Counted from the first letter of the stretch, positions 9,028 through 17,895 are shown. The stretch: DNA of 64,000 nucleotides from DYRB01 sp963802205 (GCA_963802205.1 CAWDHW010000023.1:10227-74226), one strand, 5' to 3'. Notes: a model not told the origin generated them from the letters alone. Program-made: numbers and translations.

Positions 9028-9157
9028 GACTCCCGAAAAACCAATGCTTCAGGTTGAGAGAACTCATCGGGCAGGGCTTGCCCGACGGGGCGCTATGGCC
9101 TTTGATGGCGGTCTTGGCCGGGCCCCCCGGCCGCTACCTCCCCATCGAGGGCCGAGC

Positions 9158-11332
9158 ATGACCGATCGCATCCAAGTCGGCGGCCTCCAGGTCGCCAAGC
9201 CCCTGTATGACCTGATCCGCACCGAGATGACCCCGGGGACCGGGATCGACCCGGACGCCTTGTGGGCGGCCCTGGCCGTGATACTGCGCGACCTCGGCCC
9301 CCGCAACCGGGCACTGCTGGGGCGTCGCGACAGCATCCAGGCCCAGATCGATACCTGGCACCTGGCCCACCGTGGAGCGCCCATCGACCTTGGGGCCTAT
9401 CGCGCCTTCCTCGCGGACATCGGCTACCTCCTCCCCGAGGGCCCGGACTTCCAGGTGACCACGGCCAATGTGGACGCCGAGATCGCCAGCATCGCAGGGC
9501 CCCAGCTTGTGGTCCCGGTAAGCAATCCGCGCTATGCCCTGAATGCCGCCAACGCCCGCTGGGGCAGCCTCTACGATGCCCTCTACGGCACCAATGTCCT
9601 CCCGGACGAACCCGGCACCGAGCGTGGCGCCGCCTTCAACCCGCAGCGCGGCGCGAAGGTGGTGGAATACGCCCAGGGCTTCCTGGACGCCGCCGCCCCC
9701 CTGGAGCGCTGTTCCTATGCCCATGCCACCGGCTATGCAGTCCACGACGGGGCCCTGCGGATCCAGCGCCCTGACAATAGCCACACCCACCTGGCCGATC
9801 CCAGCCAGTTTGCCGGGTACTGCGGCCCGGCGGAGGCCCCCACCGCCATCCTGCTGGTCAACCACGGGCTGCACATCGAGCTTCAGATCGATCGCGACCA
9901 CCCGGTCGGGCGCCTTAGCCCCGCCGGAGTCAAGGACGTCCTGCTGGAGTCTGCCATCACCGCCATCCAGGACTGCGAGGACTCGGTCGCCGCCGTGGAC
10001 GCGCAAGACAAGGTCGGGGTCTACCGCAATTGGCTGGGCCTGATGCGCGGGGACCTGACGGCCAGCTTCGAGAAGGGCGGCCGGACCCTGGAGCGCCGCC
10101 TGGAGCCCGACCGTGTCTATACGGCCCCGGACGGCGGGGGCCTGACCCTTCCCGGACGCAGCCTCCTGCTGGTGCGCAACGTCGGCCACCTGATGACCAC
10201 AGACGCGGTGCTGACCGCCGACGGGTCCGAGATCCCCGAAGGTATCCTCGACGCCCTGGTCACCAGCCTGGCGGCGATACACGACCTCAAGGGGTTGGGG
10301 CCCTACCGCAACTCGCGGGCGGGCAGCGTGTACATCGTCAAGCCCAAGATGCACGGGCCGGAGGAGGTCGCCTTCGCCTGCGACCTGTTCGGCCGGGTCG
10401 AGGAGGCCCTGAACCTACCCCGCAATACGCTGAAAATCGGCATCATGGACGAGGAGCGGCGTACCACCGTCAATTTGAAGGAGTGCATCCGCGCCGCCTC
10501 CGAGCGGATCATTTTCATCAATACGGGCTTCCTCGACCGCACCGGCGACGAGATCCACACCGCCATGGAGGGTGGCCCTGTGCTGCGAAAAGGCGCCATG
10601 AAGACCGCCCCCTGGCTGCTCGCCTACGAGGACTGGAATGTGGACATCGGCCTGGCTTGCGGCCTGCTCGGTCACGCCCAGATCGGCAAGGGGATGTGGA
10701 CCATGCCCGACGAGATGCGCGCCATGGTTGCGACCAAGATCAATCACCCCAAGGCCGGTGCAAGCTGCGCCTGGGTCCCCTCGCCCACCGCGGCCACCCT
10801 GCACGCCATGCACTATCACCAGGTCGATGTCGCCGCACGCCAGGCGGAGATCGCCGCAGAGGGCCGCCGCGCCAGGCTCGAAGACATCCTGCGCGTCCCC
10901 CTGGCAGAAAACCCCAACTGGACCGAGCAGGAGATCCACGAGGAGCTCGACAACAACTGCCAGGCCATCCTCGGCTACGTGGTGCGCTGGATCGACCAGG
11001 GCGTGGGCTGCTCCAAGGTCCCGGACATCGCCGATGTCGGCCTGATGGAGGACCGGGCGACCCTTCGCATCGCCTCCCAGCTCATGGCCAACTGGCTGCA
11101 TCACGGGATCGTGAGCAGCGAGCAAGTCATGGAGGCCCTCAAACGCATGGCCGCCGTCGTCGATTGCCAGAACGCGGGTGACCCCCTCTACAGGCCCATG
11201 GCCCCGGGCTTTGACGGTATCGCCTTCAAGGCCGCCTGCGACCTCATCTTCAAGGGTCGCGAGGTCCCCAATGGCTACACCGAACCCCCGCTCCATGCCT
11301 GGCGGCGCAAGCTCAAACAAGGTGTCAGATGA
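9158..11332 (+). CDS. glcB: Malate synthase G
   Basis: Malate synthase G condenses glyoxylate with acetyl-CoA to malate. The 724-residue product has the length of the monomeric G isoform. It shows the GSVYIVKPKMHGPEEVAFACDLF segment with the catalytic Arg/Glu region, GIMDEERRTTVNLKECI, and the C-terminal signature with a WxHHG-like motif (NWLHHGIVSS). The ATG at 9158 (MTDRIQVGGLQVAKPLYDLI) matches the usual N-terminus. The stop codon TGA at 11330-11332 and the last codons lie in a GGTGTCAG repeat (11321-11380), so the extreme C-terminus may not be ancestral. Confidence 0.96.
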   Translation: MTDRIQVGGLQVAKPLYDLIRTEMTPGTGIDPDALWAALAVILRDLGPRNRALLGRRDSIQAQIDTWHLAHRGAPIDLGAYRAFLADIGYLLPEGPDFQVTTANVDAEIASIAGPQLVVPVSNPRYALNAANARWGSLYDALYGTNVLPDEPGTERGAAFNPQRGAKVVEYAQGFLDAAAPLERCSYAHATGYAVHDGALRIQRPDNSHTHLADPSQFAGYCGPAEAPTAILLVNHGLHIELQIDRDHPVGRLSPAGVKDVLLESAITAIQDCEDSVAAVDAQDKVGVYRNWLGLMRGDLTASFEKGGRTLERRLEPDRVYTAPDGGGLTLPGRSLLLVRNVGHLMTTDAVLTADGSEIPEGILDALVTSLAAIHDLKGLGPYRNSRAGSVYIVKPKMHGPEEVAFACDLFGRVEEALNLPRNTLKIGIMDEERRTTVNLKECIRAASERIIFINTGFLDRTGDEIHTAMEGGPVLRKGAMKTAPWLLAYEDWNVDIGLACGLLGHAQIGKGMWTMPDEMRAMVATKINHPKAGASCAWVPSPTAATLHAMHYHQVDVAARQAEIAAEGRRARLEDILRVPLAENPNWTEQEIHEELDNNCQAILGYVVRWIDQGVGCSKVPDIADVGLMEDRATLRIASQLMANWLHHGIVSSEQVMEALKRMAAVVDCQNAGDPLYRPMAPGFDGIAFKAACDLIFKGREVPNGYTEPPLHAWRRKLKQGVR

Positions 11333-11380
11333 CAGGTGTCAGGTGCTTTCGCACTGACAGACTGTCAACTGACACCTGAG
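11321..11380. repeat. Facing TGTCAG/CTGACA repeats, no gene between
   Basis: The left part contains GGTGTCAG at 11321 and again near 11335. The right part reads ACTGACAG, ACTGTCA and ACTGACACC up to about 11378. The arms CAGGTGTCA and TGACACCTG are complementary and could form a hairpin after transcription of glcB. The motifs and their orientation (TGTCAG left, CTGACA right on the + strand) are the same as those flanking the gene at 58474-58851 and at 60144-60316. The glcB stop codon lies in the left arm. Confidence 0.75.
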
Positions 11381-11391
11381 CAGGACTTCTT

Positions 11392-12960
11392 CTAGCGTGC
11401 CCTTCGCGGCGGAAGGCCGCTCCCACAGCGACCGGATGGGGCCGCCTTCAACCGGCGGTGGTGGGGGAACCGCCCATAGAGGCCGCTGAGTTCCCGCAGG
11501 CGCGCCGCCAGGGCTGGGGTCAGGGCGTCCCTGGCCAGGCGCCAGACCCAGTTACCCCGCATGGTCCCGGGACGGTTCATGCAGGCCTCGGTCCCCAGCC
11601 CCAGTACGTCCTGAATCGGGACCATGGCCGTATCCGCCACCGAAGCAAGGGCGGCGCGGATCAGGTCCCAGTGGACCTCGGACCCATCGCTATTCAGGTA
11701 GCGCCGAACGTGATCGCGGATCGGCTCCTCAAGCTCGGCCCACCAACCGGCGACGGTGTCGTTGTCGTGGGTTCCGGTGTAAACCACCAACCGACGGCGG
11801 TGGTTGTGAGGCAGATATTGGCCCTGACCGAAGCCATCGGTGGTGGGTTCGAACGCGAACTGGAGTATGGCCATCCCCGGCAGTGCAAGGCCATCGCGCA
11901 GGTCTTCGACGTCCTTGGTAATGACGCCCAAGTCCTCCGCGATGAGCGGCAGGGCTTCCCCGAGATCCCGGCGGAGAGCGGCGAAGAGCTCCAGGCCCGG
12001 CCCCTTGACCCAGCGCCCGTGAATGGCGGTGGCCTCGTCCCCGGGAATCTCCCAGTACCCGGCGAAACCGCGGAAGTGGTCGATGCGCACCAGGTCCACC
12101 AGACCCAACAGATGGCGCAGTCGTTCCACCCAGAAGCCGTAGCCATCCTCGGCCAGGCGGTCCCAGCGGTACAGGGGATTGCCCCAGCGCTGACCGGTGG
12201 CGCTGAAATAATCCGGCGGTACCCCGGCGACGACCGTGGGTACCCCGCAACCATCCAGATAGAACCACTCCGGGTGAGTCCACACCTCGCTGCTGTCGTG
12301 GGCAACGAAGATCGGTGCATCCCCAACCAGTCGCACCCCGTGCGCCTTGGCATAGGCACGCAGCCGCTGCCACTGTCGGGCGAAGATGAATTGCAGGAAA
12401 CGCTGGAGACCGATCTCCTGGGCATTGTCGTGGGACCACTCGGCCAGGACCTTGGGGTCGCGCCGCGACAGGCCGGCAGGCCACTCGGTCCAGGGGCGCA
12501 GACCGTGAGCCGCCTTGATAGCGGCAAACAAGGCATAGCCGTCCAGCCACTGGGCTTGATCGTGGCAGAACGCGGCCAAGGCGGCGCGGTCGTCCGCGGT
12601 AGCACGCTCCAGGAAGTTGGCATCGGCACGCGCCAGCAAGGCCGACTTCCACTCCCGCACCGGGCCGAACTCCACCCGATCCGGCAGGGTGACCGGGGCC
12701 TCCAGATCGGCGGCGTCGAGCCAGCCCTCCTCCAGCAAGAGTTCCGGGCTGATCAGGAGCGGATTACCGGCGAAGGCCGAGAGGCACTGATAGGGGGAGT
12801 CGCCATACCCGGTGGGCCCCAGCGGCAGCATTTGCCACAACCCCTGTCCGGCGGCGGCGAGGAAATCCACGAAGCGATAGGCCCCGGGGCCGAGGTCGCC
12901 GATGCCAAAGGGCCCCGGCAGCGAGGTCGGGTGGAGCACGATACCGCTGGTGCGACGCAT
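11392..12960 (-). CDS. malQ: 4-alpha-glucanotransferase (amylomaltase)
   Basis: MalQ transfers 1,4-alpha-glucan segments between maltodextrins and works with glycogen metabolism. The 522-residue protein is a GH77 enzyme. The start region MRRTSGIVLHPTSLPGPFGIGDLG is typical. The catalytic triad motifs are visible: DLVRIDHFRGF (nucleophile Asp), LIAEDLGVIT (acid/base Glu) and YTGTHDNDT (Asp). The gene stands alone and converges on glcB, with the facing repeats at 11321-11380 between the two stop codons. Confidence 0.95.
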   Translation of the reverse strand: MRRTSGIVLHPTSLPGPFGIGDLGPGAYRFVDFLAAAGQGLWQMLPLGPTGYGDSPYQCLSAFAGNPLLISPELLLEEGWLDAADLEAPVTLPDRVEFGPVREWKSALLARADANFLERATADDRAALAAFCHDQAQWLDGYALFAAIKAAHGLRPWTEWPAGLSRRDPKVLAEWSHDNAQEIGLQRFLQFIFARQWQRLRAYAKAHGVRLVGDAPIFVAHDSSEVWTHPEWFYLDGCGVPTVVAGVPPDYFSATGQRWGNPLYRWDRLAEDGYGFWVERLRHLLGLVDLVRIDHFRGFAGYWEIPGDEATAIHGRWVKGPGLELFAALRRDLGEALPLIAEDLGVITKDVEDLRDGLALPGMAILQFAFEPTTDGFGQGQYLPHNHRRRLVVYTGTHDNDTVAGWWAELEEPIRDHVRRYLNSDGSEVHWDLIRAALASVADTAMVPIQDVLGLGTEACMNRPGTMRGNWVWRLARDALTPALAARLRELSGLYGRFPHHRRLKAAPSGRCGSGLPPRRAR

Positions 12961-13206
12961 GAATCGGATCTCGGAGCTGGCGGAGATGGAAAGGCTCGCA
13001 GTCTAACGGGGCGCAGGAGCGGTCGCCAGACCGGCGCTATCCCGCTCCAGACCGGCGCCCACCACCCCAAGGGCACCCTGCCGCTATAGTCCTGGCCTCC
13101 TGGACAGATGGGTCCGGCCAGCCCCTGAACCTTTGCCTTACCCATAGAGGGGTCTGCTCGCCGCCAATGGGGGTTACACCTTCAAGCGCCGGAACGACGG
13201 TCGAAC

Positions 13207-14010
13207 TCAAGCCTTTGCCCTGGCGACGGGAGACCAGATCCCGGCAAGCCCGGCAGGGATCAGGCACACAGCCACCAGAACAGGTCCGAAGGGCTGATCC
13301 AGCCCCAGGGCAAGGGCGAAGGCCGCAAGATAGGCGCCGACCCCCAGCAGGGCCCCGAGGGCCAGGGTCCAGCGCCAGCCGGGGGCGACCCGGAAGGCCA
13401 CCCAGGCCGGGACCAGGACCAGGGCGAAGGCCCCCATCAGGCCCAGGGTGGCGGTCCCCACCGCCATCCCGAGGGCCGCCAGGAGGTCGAAGCCCAGGTG
13501 CCAGCGCCAGGCCGGCAGGCGATTGGCGCGCTCGTGGCGGGGAAAGATCCGGGCCCTCAGCAGCCGCGGACCGAGCCAGGGCAGGACCAGGCCGGTCAGG
13601 CCCGCCAGCAGCAGGGCCGCCGCGAGCTCGCTCGGACCGGCAAAGTAGAGCTGGCCATCCACCAGGGCATGGCCCAGGGCGTCGCCGACCTGGGTATTGG
13701 CGGCGGCCAGCATCGTGGCGGCCCATCCCACCAGGATCATGAAGCCATAGGCGACATTGCCCCGGGCCTGGGCCAGGGCCTTGAACCCGCCGCCGAGGAC
13801 GGCCCCCAGGATCGCCCCGGCGACCGCGGGGGCCCCAAGGGCGACCCCGACCAGGGCCCCGGCCGCGGCCAGGTGGGCCAGTCCCAGGGCGGCCAGCCAC
13901 TCGTCGCGCAGCATCAGGAGGACCCCCAGCAGGGGCAGGACCCCGGCCACCAGGAGCCCGGTGAGAAAGGGCAGGCGAAACAGGGGGTCGAAGAGCAGGC
14001 CGAGGTCCAT
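13207..14010 (-). CDS. Metal ABC transporter permease (ZnuB/MntB family)
   Basis: The 267-residue protein has about eight hydrophobic helices and fits the ABC-3 family of zinc/manganese importer permeases. Its start codon overlaps the stop of the ATPase gene by one base (TGATG). Together with the ATPase, the binding protein and the porin it forms a reverse-strand operon that begins near 17491 behind a Zur-like box, so zinc is the most likely substrate; manganese or another metal is possible. The product is rich in Ala/Gly/Leu, which makes motif reading weak. The assignment rests mainly on topology and context. Confidence 0.82.
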   Translation of the reverse strand: MDLGLLFDPLFRLPFLTGLLVAGVLPLLGVLLMLRDEWLAALGLAHLAAAGALVGVALGAPAVAGAILGAVLGGGFKALAQARGNVAYGFMILVGWAATMLAAANTQVGDALGHALVDGQLYFAGPSELAAALLLAGLTGLVLPWLGPRLLRARIFPRHERANRLPAWRWHLGFDLLAALGMAVGTATLGLMGAFALVLVPAWVAFRVAPGWRWTLALGALLGVGAYLAAFALALGLDQPFGPVLVAVCLIPAGLAGIWSPVARAKA

Positions 14011-14600
14011 CAGCCAAGCTCCAGGACGCGGGAACAGGCGGCATCGAGGAAGCCACGCTCATGGCTCACCAGCAGTACGGCCCGCCGCCCCCGCTGGCCG
14101 GCGAGCATGTCCCGGAGCAGGGCCTCATGGTCCGGGTCCAGGTTGTTGGTCGGCTCGTCGAGGAGCACCAGGTCCGCCGGCCCCGCCAGGGCGGCCCAGA
14201 CGCACAGGAGCTGGTACTGACCCCCGCTCAGGGCATCGACCCGTCGCCCCAGGAGGGCCCGGAGGGAGGCCGGCGGCGAAGGGGCAACGCCGACCGCCGC
14301 CGGTCGCTCGATCCCGGCCACGCGCAACAGGTCGCGCCCGGTGAGCGGCATGGCCGGAAGCCGCACCGGGCGCTGTTCCTGATAGGCCAGGGTCAGGCCT
14401 GGGGCCCGCTGCACCGAGCCGGAGAAGACCCGGGCGCTGTCGGCGATGGCGTCCAGCAGCGTGGACTTGCCGCTGCCGTTGGGCCCCCAGAGCCCCAGGA
14501 CCTCGCCGGGCCCGAGGGTGAAGGACAGGGGACCGACCACGGGCCTGTCGTGACCCGCCACCAGCTCGGTGACCCGCAGCAGGAGAGCCGTCGCCGTCAC
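14010..14600 (-). CDS. Metal ABC transporter ATP-binding protein (ZnuC-like)
   Basis: Starting from a GTG at 14600 that overlaps the stop of the binding-protein gene (GTGA), this gives a compact 196-residue ATPase. The Walker A motif is LWGPNGSGKSTLLDAI, the signature motif LSGGQYQLLCVW, the Walker B LVLLDEPTNNLD, and the switch His is in LLVSHERGFLD. It energises the neighbouring permease. The protein is shorter than typical ZnuC (about 250 residues) because the C-terminal extension is missing. An apparent longer open frame upstream (to 15788) runs through the binding-protein gene in the wrong frame. Confidence 0.88.
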   Translation of the reverse strand: MTATALLLRVTELVAGHDRPVVGPLSFTLGPGEVLGLWGPNGSGKSTLLDAIADSARVFSGSVQRAPGLTLAYQEQRPVRLPAMPLTGRDLLRVAGIERPAAVGVAPSPPASLRALLGRRVDALSGGQYQLLCVWAALAGPADLVLLDEPTNNLDPDHEALLRDMLAGQRGRRAVLLVSHERGFLDAACSRVLELG

Positions 14601-15505
14601 CGGGCCCCCGAGAGGACGTCCACCCAGCGCCCGATGTGGGCCAGGTAGGCGTCGCCGCCCGCGTCTGCCGGCGGTTCCAGGGGCAGCCTCTGGGCCGACC
14701 AGCCCAGGTCCTGGGCCAGGCGCTCCGCGCTCTGGGGGGACTGATAGGGGGCATAGACGATCACACCCCGCCGGCCCTTGAGGGCGCCGGCCAGGTCGCT
14801 GATCTGACGGCCTGTGGGCGGGACCCCGGGGACCGGCTCCAGGACCCCGAGCAAGGGGACGCCGAAGCGATCCAGCAGATAGAGGGCGTCGCGGTGATAC
14901 AGGACCACCCCGGGTGCCCCGGCCGACTGCTTGCGCCAACCCTCGACCCGAGCGCCCACCTTGGCCGCGAAGGCGTTCGCCCGCGCCCGGTACTGCCCGG
15001 CCCCCGCCGGGTCGAGCTGCCCCAGGCGCCCCGCCAGGGCCTGGCCTATGGCCGCCATGCGCACCGGGTCCAGGTCCACATGGGGATTGCCCACGGGGTG
15101 GACGTCCCCCAAGGCGCGATCTGCCGCCCCGCCGGCATCGAGCAAGTCCACCTGGGCCGCGGCCTCGAAGTAGCCGGGCTGGCCCGGCAGTATCCGCGGA
15201 TTGGCGGCGCTGGCCAGGGCCGCCGGGAGCCAGCCTACCTCCAGCTCGGCCCCGACGGCCACCACCAGGTCCGCCCGACTCAGGGCGTGGATCATGGTCG
15301 GCTTGGCCTGGAGGGCGTGCAGGTCGCGGTCGGGGGAGGCCAGGACCTTGGGGGCGATGCGGTCGCCACCCAGCTCCCGGACCAGGGCCCCCAGGCTGGG
15401 GGCGGTGGCGACCACCTCCAGGGCAGCCGCGGCGGCGGGCGGGCCGACCGGCGCCAGGGTCACAGCGGCCAGGGCGCAGACGGCAAGGATTCGACGTAAC
15501 AGCAT
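14597..15505 (-). CDS. Metal-binding periplasmic protein (ZnuA-like)
   Basis: The 302-residue product has a signal peptide (MLLRRILAVCALAAVTLAPV) and the cluster A-I binding-protein fold. Probable metal ligands are the His in DRDLHALQ, the His in GNPHVDLDPVRM and the His in LYHRDALYLL. It lacks the long His-rich loop seen in many ZnuA proteins. It delivers the metal to the adjacent ABC permease/ATPase, with which it overlaps translationally. The loop may have been functionally replaced by the His-rich outer-membrane protein encoded just upstream, but that is only an inference. Confidence 0.87.
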   Translation of the reverse strand: MLLRRILAVCALAAVTLAPVGPPAAAAALEVVATAPSLGALVRELGGDRIAPKVLASPDRDLHALQAKPTMIHALSRADLVVAVGAELEVGWLPAALASAANPRILPGQPGYFEAAAQVDLLDAGGAADRALGDVHPVGNPHVDLDPVRMAAIGQALAGRLGQLDPAGAGQYRARANAFAAKVGARVEGWRKQSAGAPGVVLYHRDALYLLDRFGVPLLGVLEPVPGVPPTGRQISDLAGALKGRRGVIVYAPYQSPQSAERLAQDLGWSAQRLPLEPPADAGGDAYLAHIGRWVDVLSGAR

Positions 15506-15535
15506 GATGAGACTCCTCTAGGGTCGCGACGTGTG

Positions 15536-17107
15536 TCAGAAGGCGTGGGCCCCGTGGCTGCCCAGGCTGACGATGAACTGGAGGTAGAAGGCGTCGAAGC
15601 GCTCCCGCTCCCCGGGCTCCACCAGGATGTCGTTCTTCGCGTATTGGGCCCGCAGCCGGGAGAACTCCGACAGGTTCCAGGTCACATCCAGGGTCCAGCG
15701 GTCCGAGGAGCCGAAGTCCTGGTCTTCCTCGCCGCCGCTCACCTGATTGGTCAGGCCGAGGACGTCGTAGCGAAGCCCCGCGGTCCACCTCGGCGCAAAC
15801 CCATAGACGGCCTGGGCGTAGAGGCCGTCGGTGGAGAAGGTACGCCCGGCCCCGACGACCTCGGCGTGGGGGCTGGAGCGGATCTCCAGGTCCTTGATGG
15901 CGCGCAGGTACTCGGTCTGGAACTTGAAGTCCCGATGACCCTGGGCGCCGTCGCCGTCGTACTTGTAGACCAGGTCCAGCCCCCAGAGGGCGGCGTCGCC
16001 GGCCAGGCCGTTCTCGTGGACCTCGACCTCGATCTCGCCGTCCTCGTGGATGTGCTCGTGGGCGTCCTCCTGGACCTCCTGGTGTTGCCGGTTATAGGCG
16101 TAGGAGACGCCGAACTGGAGGGCGTGACGCTCCCCAAGGTCCGGGGCGACCTTGGCGAAGGCCGTCCACAGGCGCGGCCCCGACTCGGTCCCGCCCAGAC
16201 CCAGTTCGTCGCGCTCGGCCTCGTCCAGGGTGGCGCCGAAGCGCTCCTGATCCCCCTGGGCCAGTTCGGCCCCAATCAGGGTGTAGAAGGGGAGCTTGGG
16301 CAGCCAGGTGACCTGGACCCCGGTGTCCTGGAGCCCGTGGGCACCCAGCAGGTTCAGGTAGGGCAGGTTCTGGTCCACGAAGTCCCACTGGTGCGGGTGC
16401 TGCTTGTTGATGTAACCGAAGTCGCTCAAGAACTTGCCGGCCTTGACGCGCAGCCCATAGGGCAGGCCCCGGGTCTGGAGCCAGCCTTCCTCCAACTCCA
16501 CCTCGCCATCACCGTCCACCGACAGGTACAGGGAGGCGTCGAAGTAGGGGTCCACGGTGGCGGAGAAGGCGATCTCGGCCTCGCGGAAGTTAAAGCCGTT
16601 GTTGGCCGCCCCATGGGCGTGCGCCTCGGCGGCGGCGTCCTCGCCGGCATGGGCATGGCCGCCGGGCCGCGACGGCTGGAAGGCCAACCCGACCAGGCTG
16701 GAGCCGTCGCCGTCGATACCGTCCTGGTAGTAGTTGCCGTCCAGGATCACGGAGATCTGCGGGTTGAAGGCGCTGCCTGAGGTCAAGGCACCCAGGGCAC
16801 CGCCCGTCGAGGGGGCGCCCACCCCCGGGGCAGACACCACGGGGGCCTTCATCGGCTTGGGCTTTGCCTTGGCTGCCGCCGGCTCGGCCTCCCTGGCCCC
16901 GGCCTGGGAACGCCTTGCGGGGCTGGCGGCATCGGCCTCGGCCTTCGCCAGGCGCGCCTCCAGGTTGCGGATGCGCCCCTCATACTGGGACTTCATCTGA
17001 TTGATCATGGATCGCAGCTCGGCGATCTCGGCATCGTTCGCCGCCAAGGCGGCGGTAGGGATCGACAGCGCGGCGGCAACGGCGCCCCGCAAGAGAAGCT
17101 TGGACAT
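15536..17107 (-). CDS. Outer-membrane porin-like protein with His-rich loops
   Basis: The 523-residue protein has a signal peptide (MSKLLLRGAVAAALSIPTAALA), a short coiled coil (residues ~24-62, with heptad-like ELRSMINQMKSQYEGRIRNLE), a Pro/Ala linker and a long beta-barrel region ending in a terminal Phe (SHGAHAF), as usual for outer-membrane proteins. Two segments are rich in His and acidic residues: HAHAGEDAAAEAHAHGA near residue 150 and EDAHEHIHEDGEIEVEVHENG near residue 350. They look like metal-capturing extracellular loops. It lies 30 bases upstream of the binding-protein gene in the Zur-box operon. I infer a role in zinc passage across the outer membrane; the family has no name I can give with certainty. 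Confidence 0.75.
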   Translation of the reverse strand: MSKLLLRGAVAAALSIPTAALAANDAEIAELRSMINQMKSQYEGRIRNLEARLAKAEADAASPARRSQAGAREAEPAAAKAKPKPMKAPVVSAPGVGAPSTGGALGALTSGSAFNPQISVILDGNYYQDGIDGDGSSLVGLAFQPSRPGGHAHAGEDAAAEAHAHGAANNGFNFREAEIAFSATVDPYFDASLYLSVDGDGEVELEEGWLQTRGLPYGLRVKAGKFLSDFGYINKQHPHQWDFVDQNLPYLNLLGAHGLQDTGVQVTWLPKLPFYTLIGAELAQGDQERFGATLDEAERDELGLGGTESGPRLWTAFAKVAPDLGERHALQFGVSYAYNRQHQEVQEDAHEHIHEDGEIEVEVHENGLAGDAALWGLDLVYKYDGDGAQGHRDFKFQTEYLRAIKDLEIRSSPHAEVVGAGRTFSTDGLYAQAVYGFAPRWTAGLRYDVLGLTNQVSGGEEDQDFGSSDRWTLDVTWNLSEFSRLRAQYAKNDILVEPGERERFDAFYLQFIVSLGSHGAHAF

Positions 17108-17164
17108 GGAAAGGCCCCGATCGAAGACAAGGGTCCGCCCCGGGGACGGTGCCCCGGACGGGCT

Positions 17165-17491
17165 TCAGGAGGCGGATCGGAGCGAGTGCGGGGGTGCCCT
17201 GGGGGCCTGAGGTCGGAAGGAGCAGGAGACCGGGGCGGTCGGAAGGCCCGGCGTCAGCGCCGGGGCCAGGCCCTGGACCACTGAAGCCAGACCAGCGGTG
17301 CGGGCCGCCAGCGGCGCCCCCAGCCCGCCGCCGGTCAGGCAGACCTCGCAGCCGGCATCCCCAGCCGCGTGGCTGAGGTGCTCGACCTGATGGAAGCCGA
17401 GCAGCACCTGCGCCAGCACCAGGACGCAGGCGATCAGGACCAGGGCCCGGGGGCTTGGTCGCTGCATCTGCAAGGGCTGGCCTAGGGGCAT
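17165..17491 (-). CDS. Small membrane protein with CxxC, first gene of the metal operon
   Basis: The 108-residue product has one hydrophobic segment (ALVLIACVLVLAQVLLGF) followed by HQVEHLSH and CEVCL, a His/Cys arrangement reminiscent of DUF2946-type small metal-associated proteins. The rest is low-complexity. It is the first gene downstream of the Zur-like box at 17528-17540 and is followed at 57 bases by the porin-like gene. A second ATG at 17467 (MQRPSPRALVL) would give a tighter N-terminus. Family membership is uncertain; the operon position is clear. Confidence 0.55.
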   Translation of the reverse strand: MPLGQPLQMQRPSPRALVLIACVLVLAQVLLGFHQVEHLSHAAGDAGCEVCLTGGGLGAPLAARTAGLASVVQGLAPALTPGLPTAPVSCSFRPQAPRAPPHSLRSAS

Positions 17492-17527
17492 GTCGGTGCT
17501 GGAACTGGGGGCCTGGTCGCGGAAGAC

Positions 17528-17540
17528 GTTATAGTATCAC
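17528..17540 (-). promoter_or_regulatory. Zur-like operator of the metal-uptake operon
   Basis: GTTATAGTATCAC is a near-perfect palindrome about a central base (half-sites GTTATA and GTGATA) and resembles the core of the proteobacterial Zur box, ATGTTATANTATAACAT. It lies 37 bases upstream of the first gene of the reverse-strand metal operon and overlaps a probable -10 region (TATAAC on the - strand). Zinc-bound repressor would block the promoter here. Confidence 0.6.
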
Positions 17541-17625
17541 GCCAAATCGCAGCCACTCGCCGCGAGCGCGCCCATGCTGCGACGACCCCGGACTCGATGA
17601 TCAGACGCAGGCTAGCCCTGAGTAA

Positions 17626-17661
17626 ATTAGCGCTTGCTTATTTAGAAATCGCTAATATAAT
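17626..17661 (+). promoter_or_regulatory. Strong promoter overlapped by a 7-bp inverted repeat
   Basis: TTGCTT (17634-17639) and a consensus TATAAT (17656-17661) are 16 bases apart. The arms ATTAGCG (17626-17632) and CGCTAAT (17650-17656) flank the -35 box with 17 bases between them. This geometry fits a dimeric or tetrameric repressor. NikR, encoded 340 bases downstream, uses inverted half-sites with a comparable gap in other bacteria, so nickel control of the 54-residue gene is a reasonable hypothesis. Confidence 0.6.
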
Positions 17662-17702
17662 GACGCTCAACCTAACCAACCAACCTAAACAGGAGCCGTA
17701 TC

Positions 17703-17867
17703 ATGTTGGGTGTAATCGCTGCAGTAGCCTTGGTCGTCGGTGGTATCCAGACCGCGATGATCGTGTCTGACAACAACAGCGTCGCCGCGGAGCAGTCCAA
17801 GGCCGCAGTCGTGGAAGTCCAGGCCGTCCAGAGTGCCGACGCCTCCAAGACCGACTACTCCAAGTAG
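17703..17867 (+). CDS. 54-residue single-span membrane or secreted peptide, unknown function
   Basis: The ATG at 17703 is preceded by AGGAG (17690-17694) at good spacing, by a near-consensus promoter, and is followed by a strong terminator, so this is a complete small transcription unit. The product has a hydrophobic N-terminal segment (LGVIAAVALVVGGIQTAMIV) and a soluble tail of about 34 residues rich in Ala, Val, Ser and Gln, ending TDYSK. It could be a one-helix membrane protein or an exported peptide. I do not recognise a family. The neighbouring nikR and the overlapping inverted repeat suggest metal-dependent expression. Confidence 0.7.
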   Translation: MLGVIAAVALVVGGIQTAMIVSDNNSVAAEQSKAAVVEVQAVQSADASKTDYSK

Positions 17868-17895
17868 CCACGAGCCCGCTTAGGCGGGCCAGACC

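Noticed and set aside
11458..13089. 543-codon forward frame opposite malQ
   Set aside because: Antisense to a gene with all three GH77 catalytic motifs.
14600..15788. Upstream extension of the ABC ATPase to a 592-residue protein
   Set aside because: The extension runs antiphase through the binding-protein gene and is Arg/Gly/Pro-rich; the GTG at 14600 gives a normal ATPase.
15533..16780. 415-codon forward frame opposite the porin-like gene
   Set aside because: The reverse frame has a signal peptide, coiled coil and barrel ending; the forward frame has none of these.
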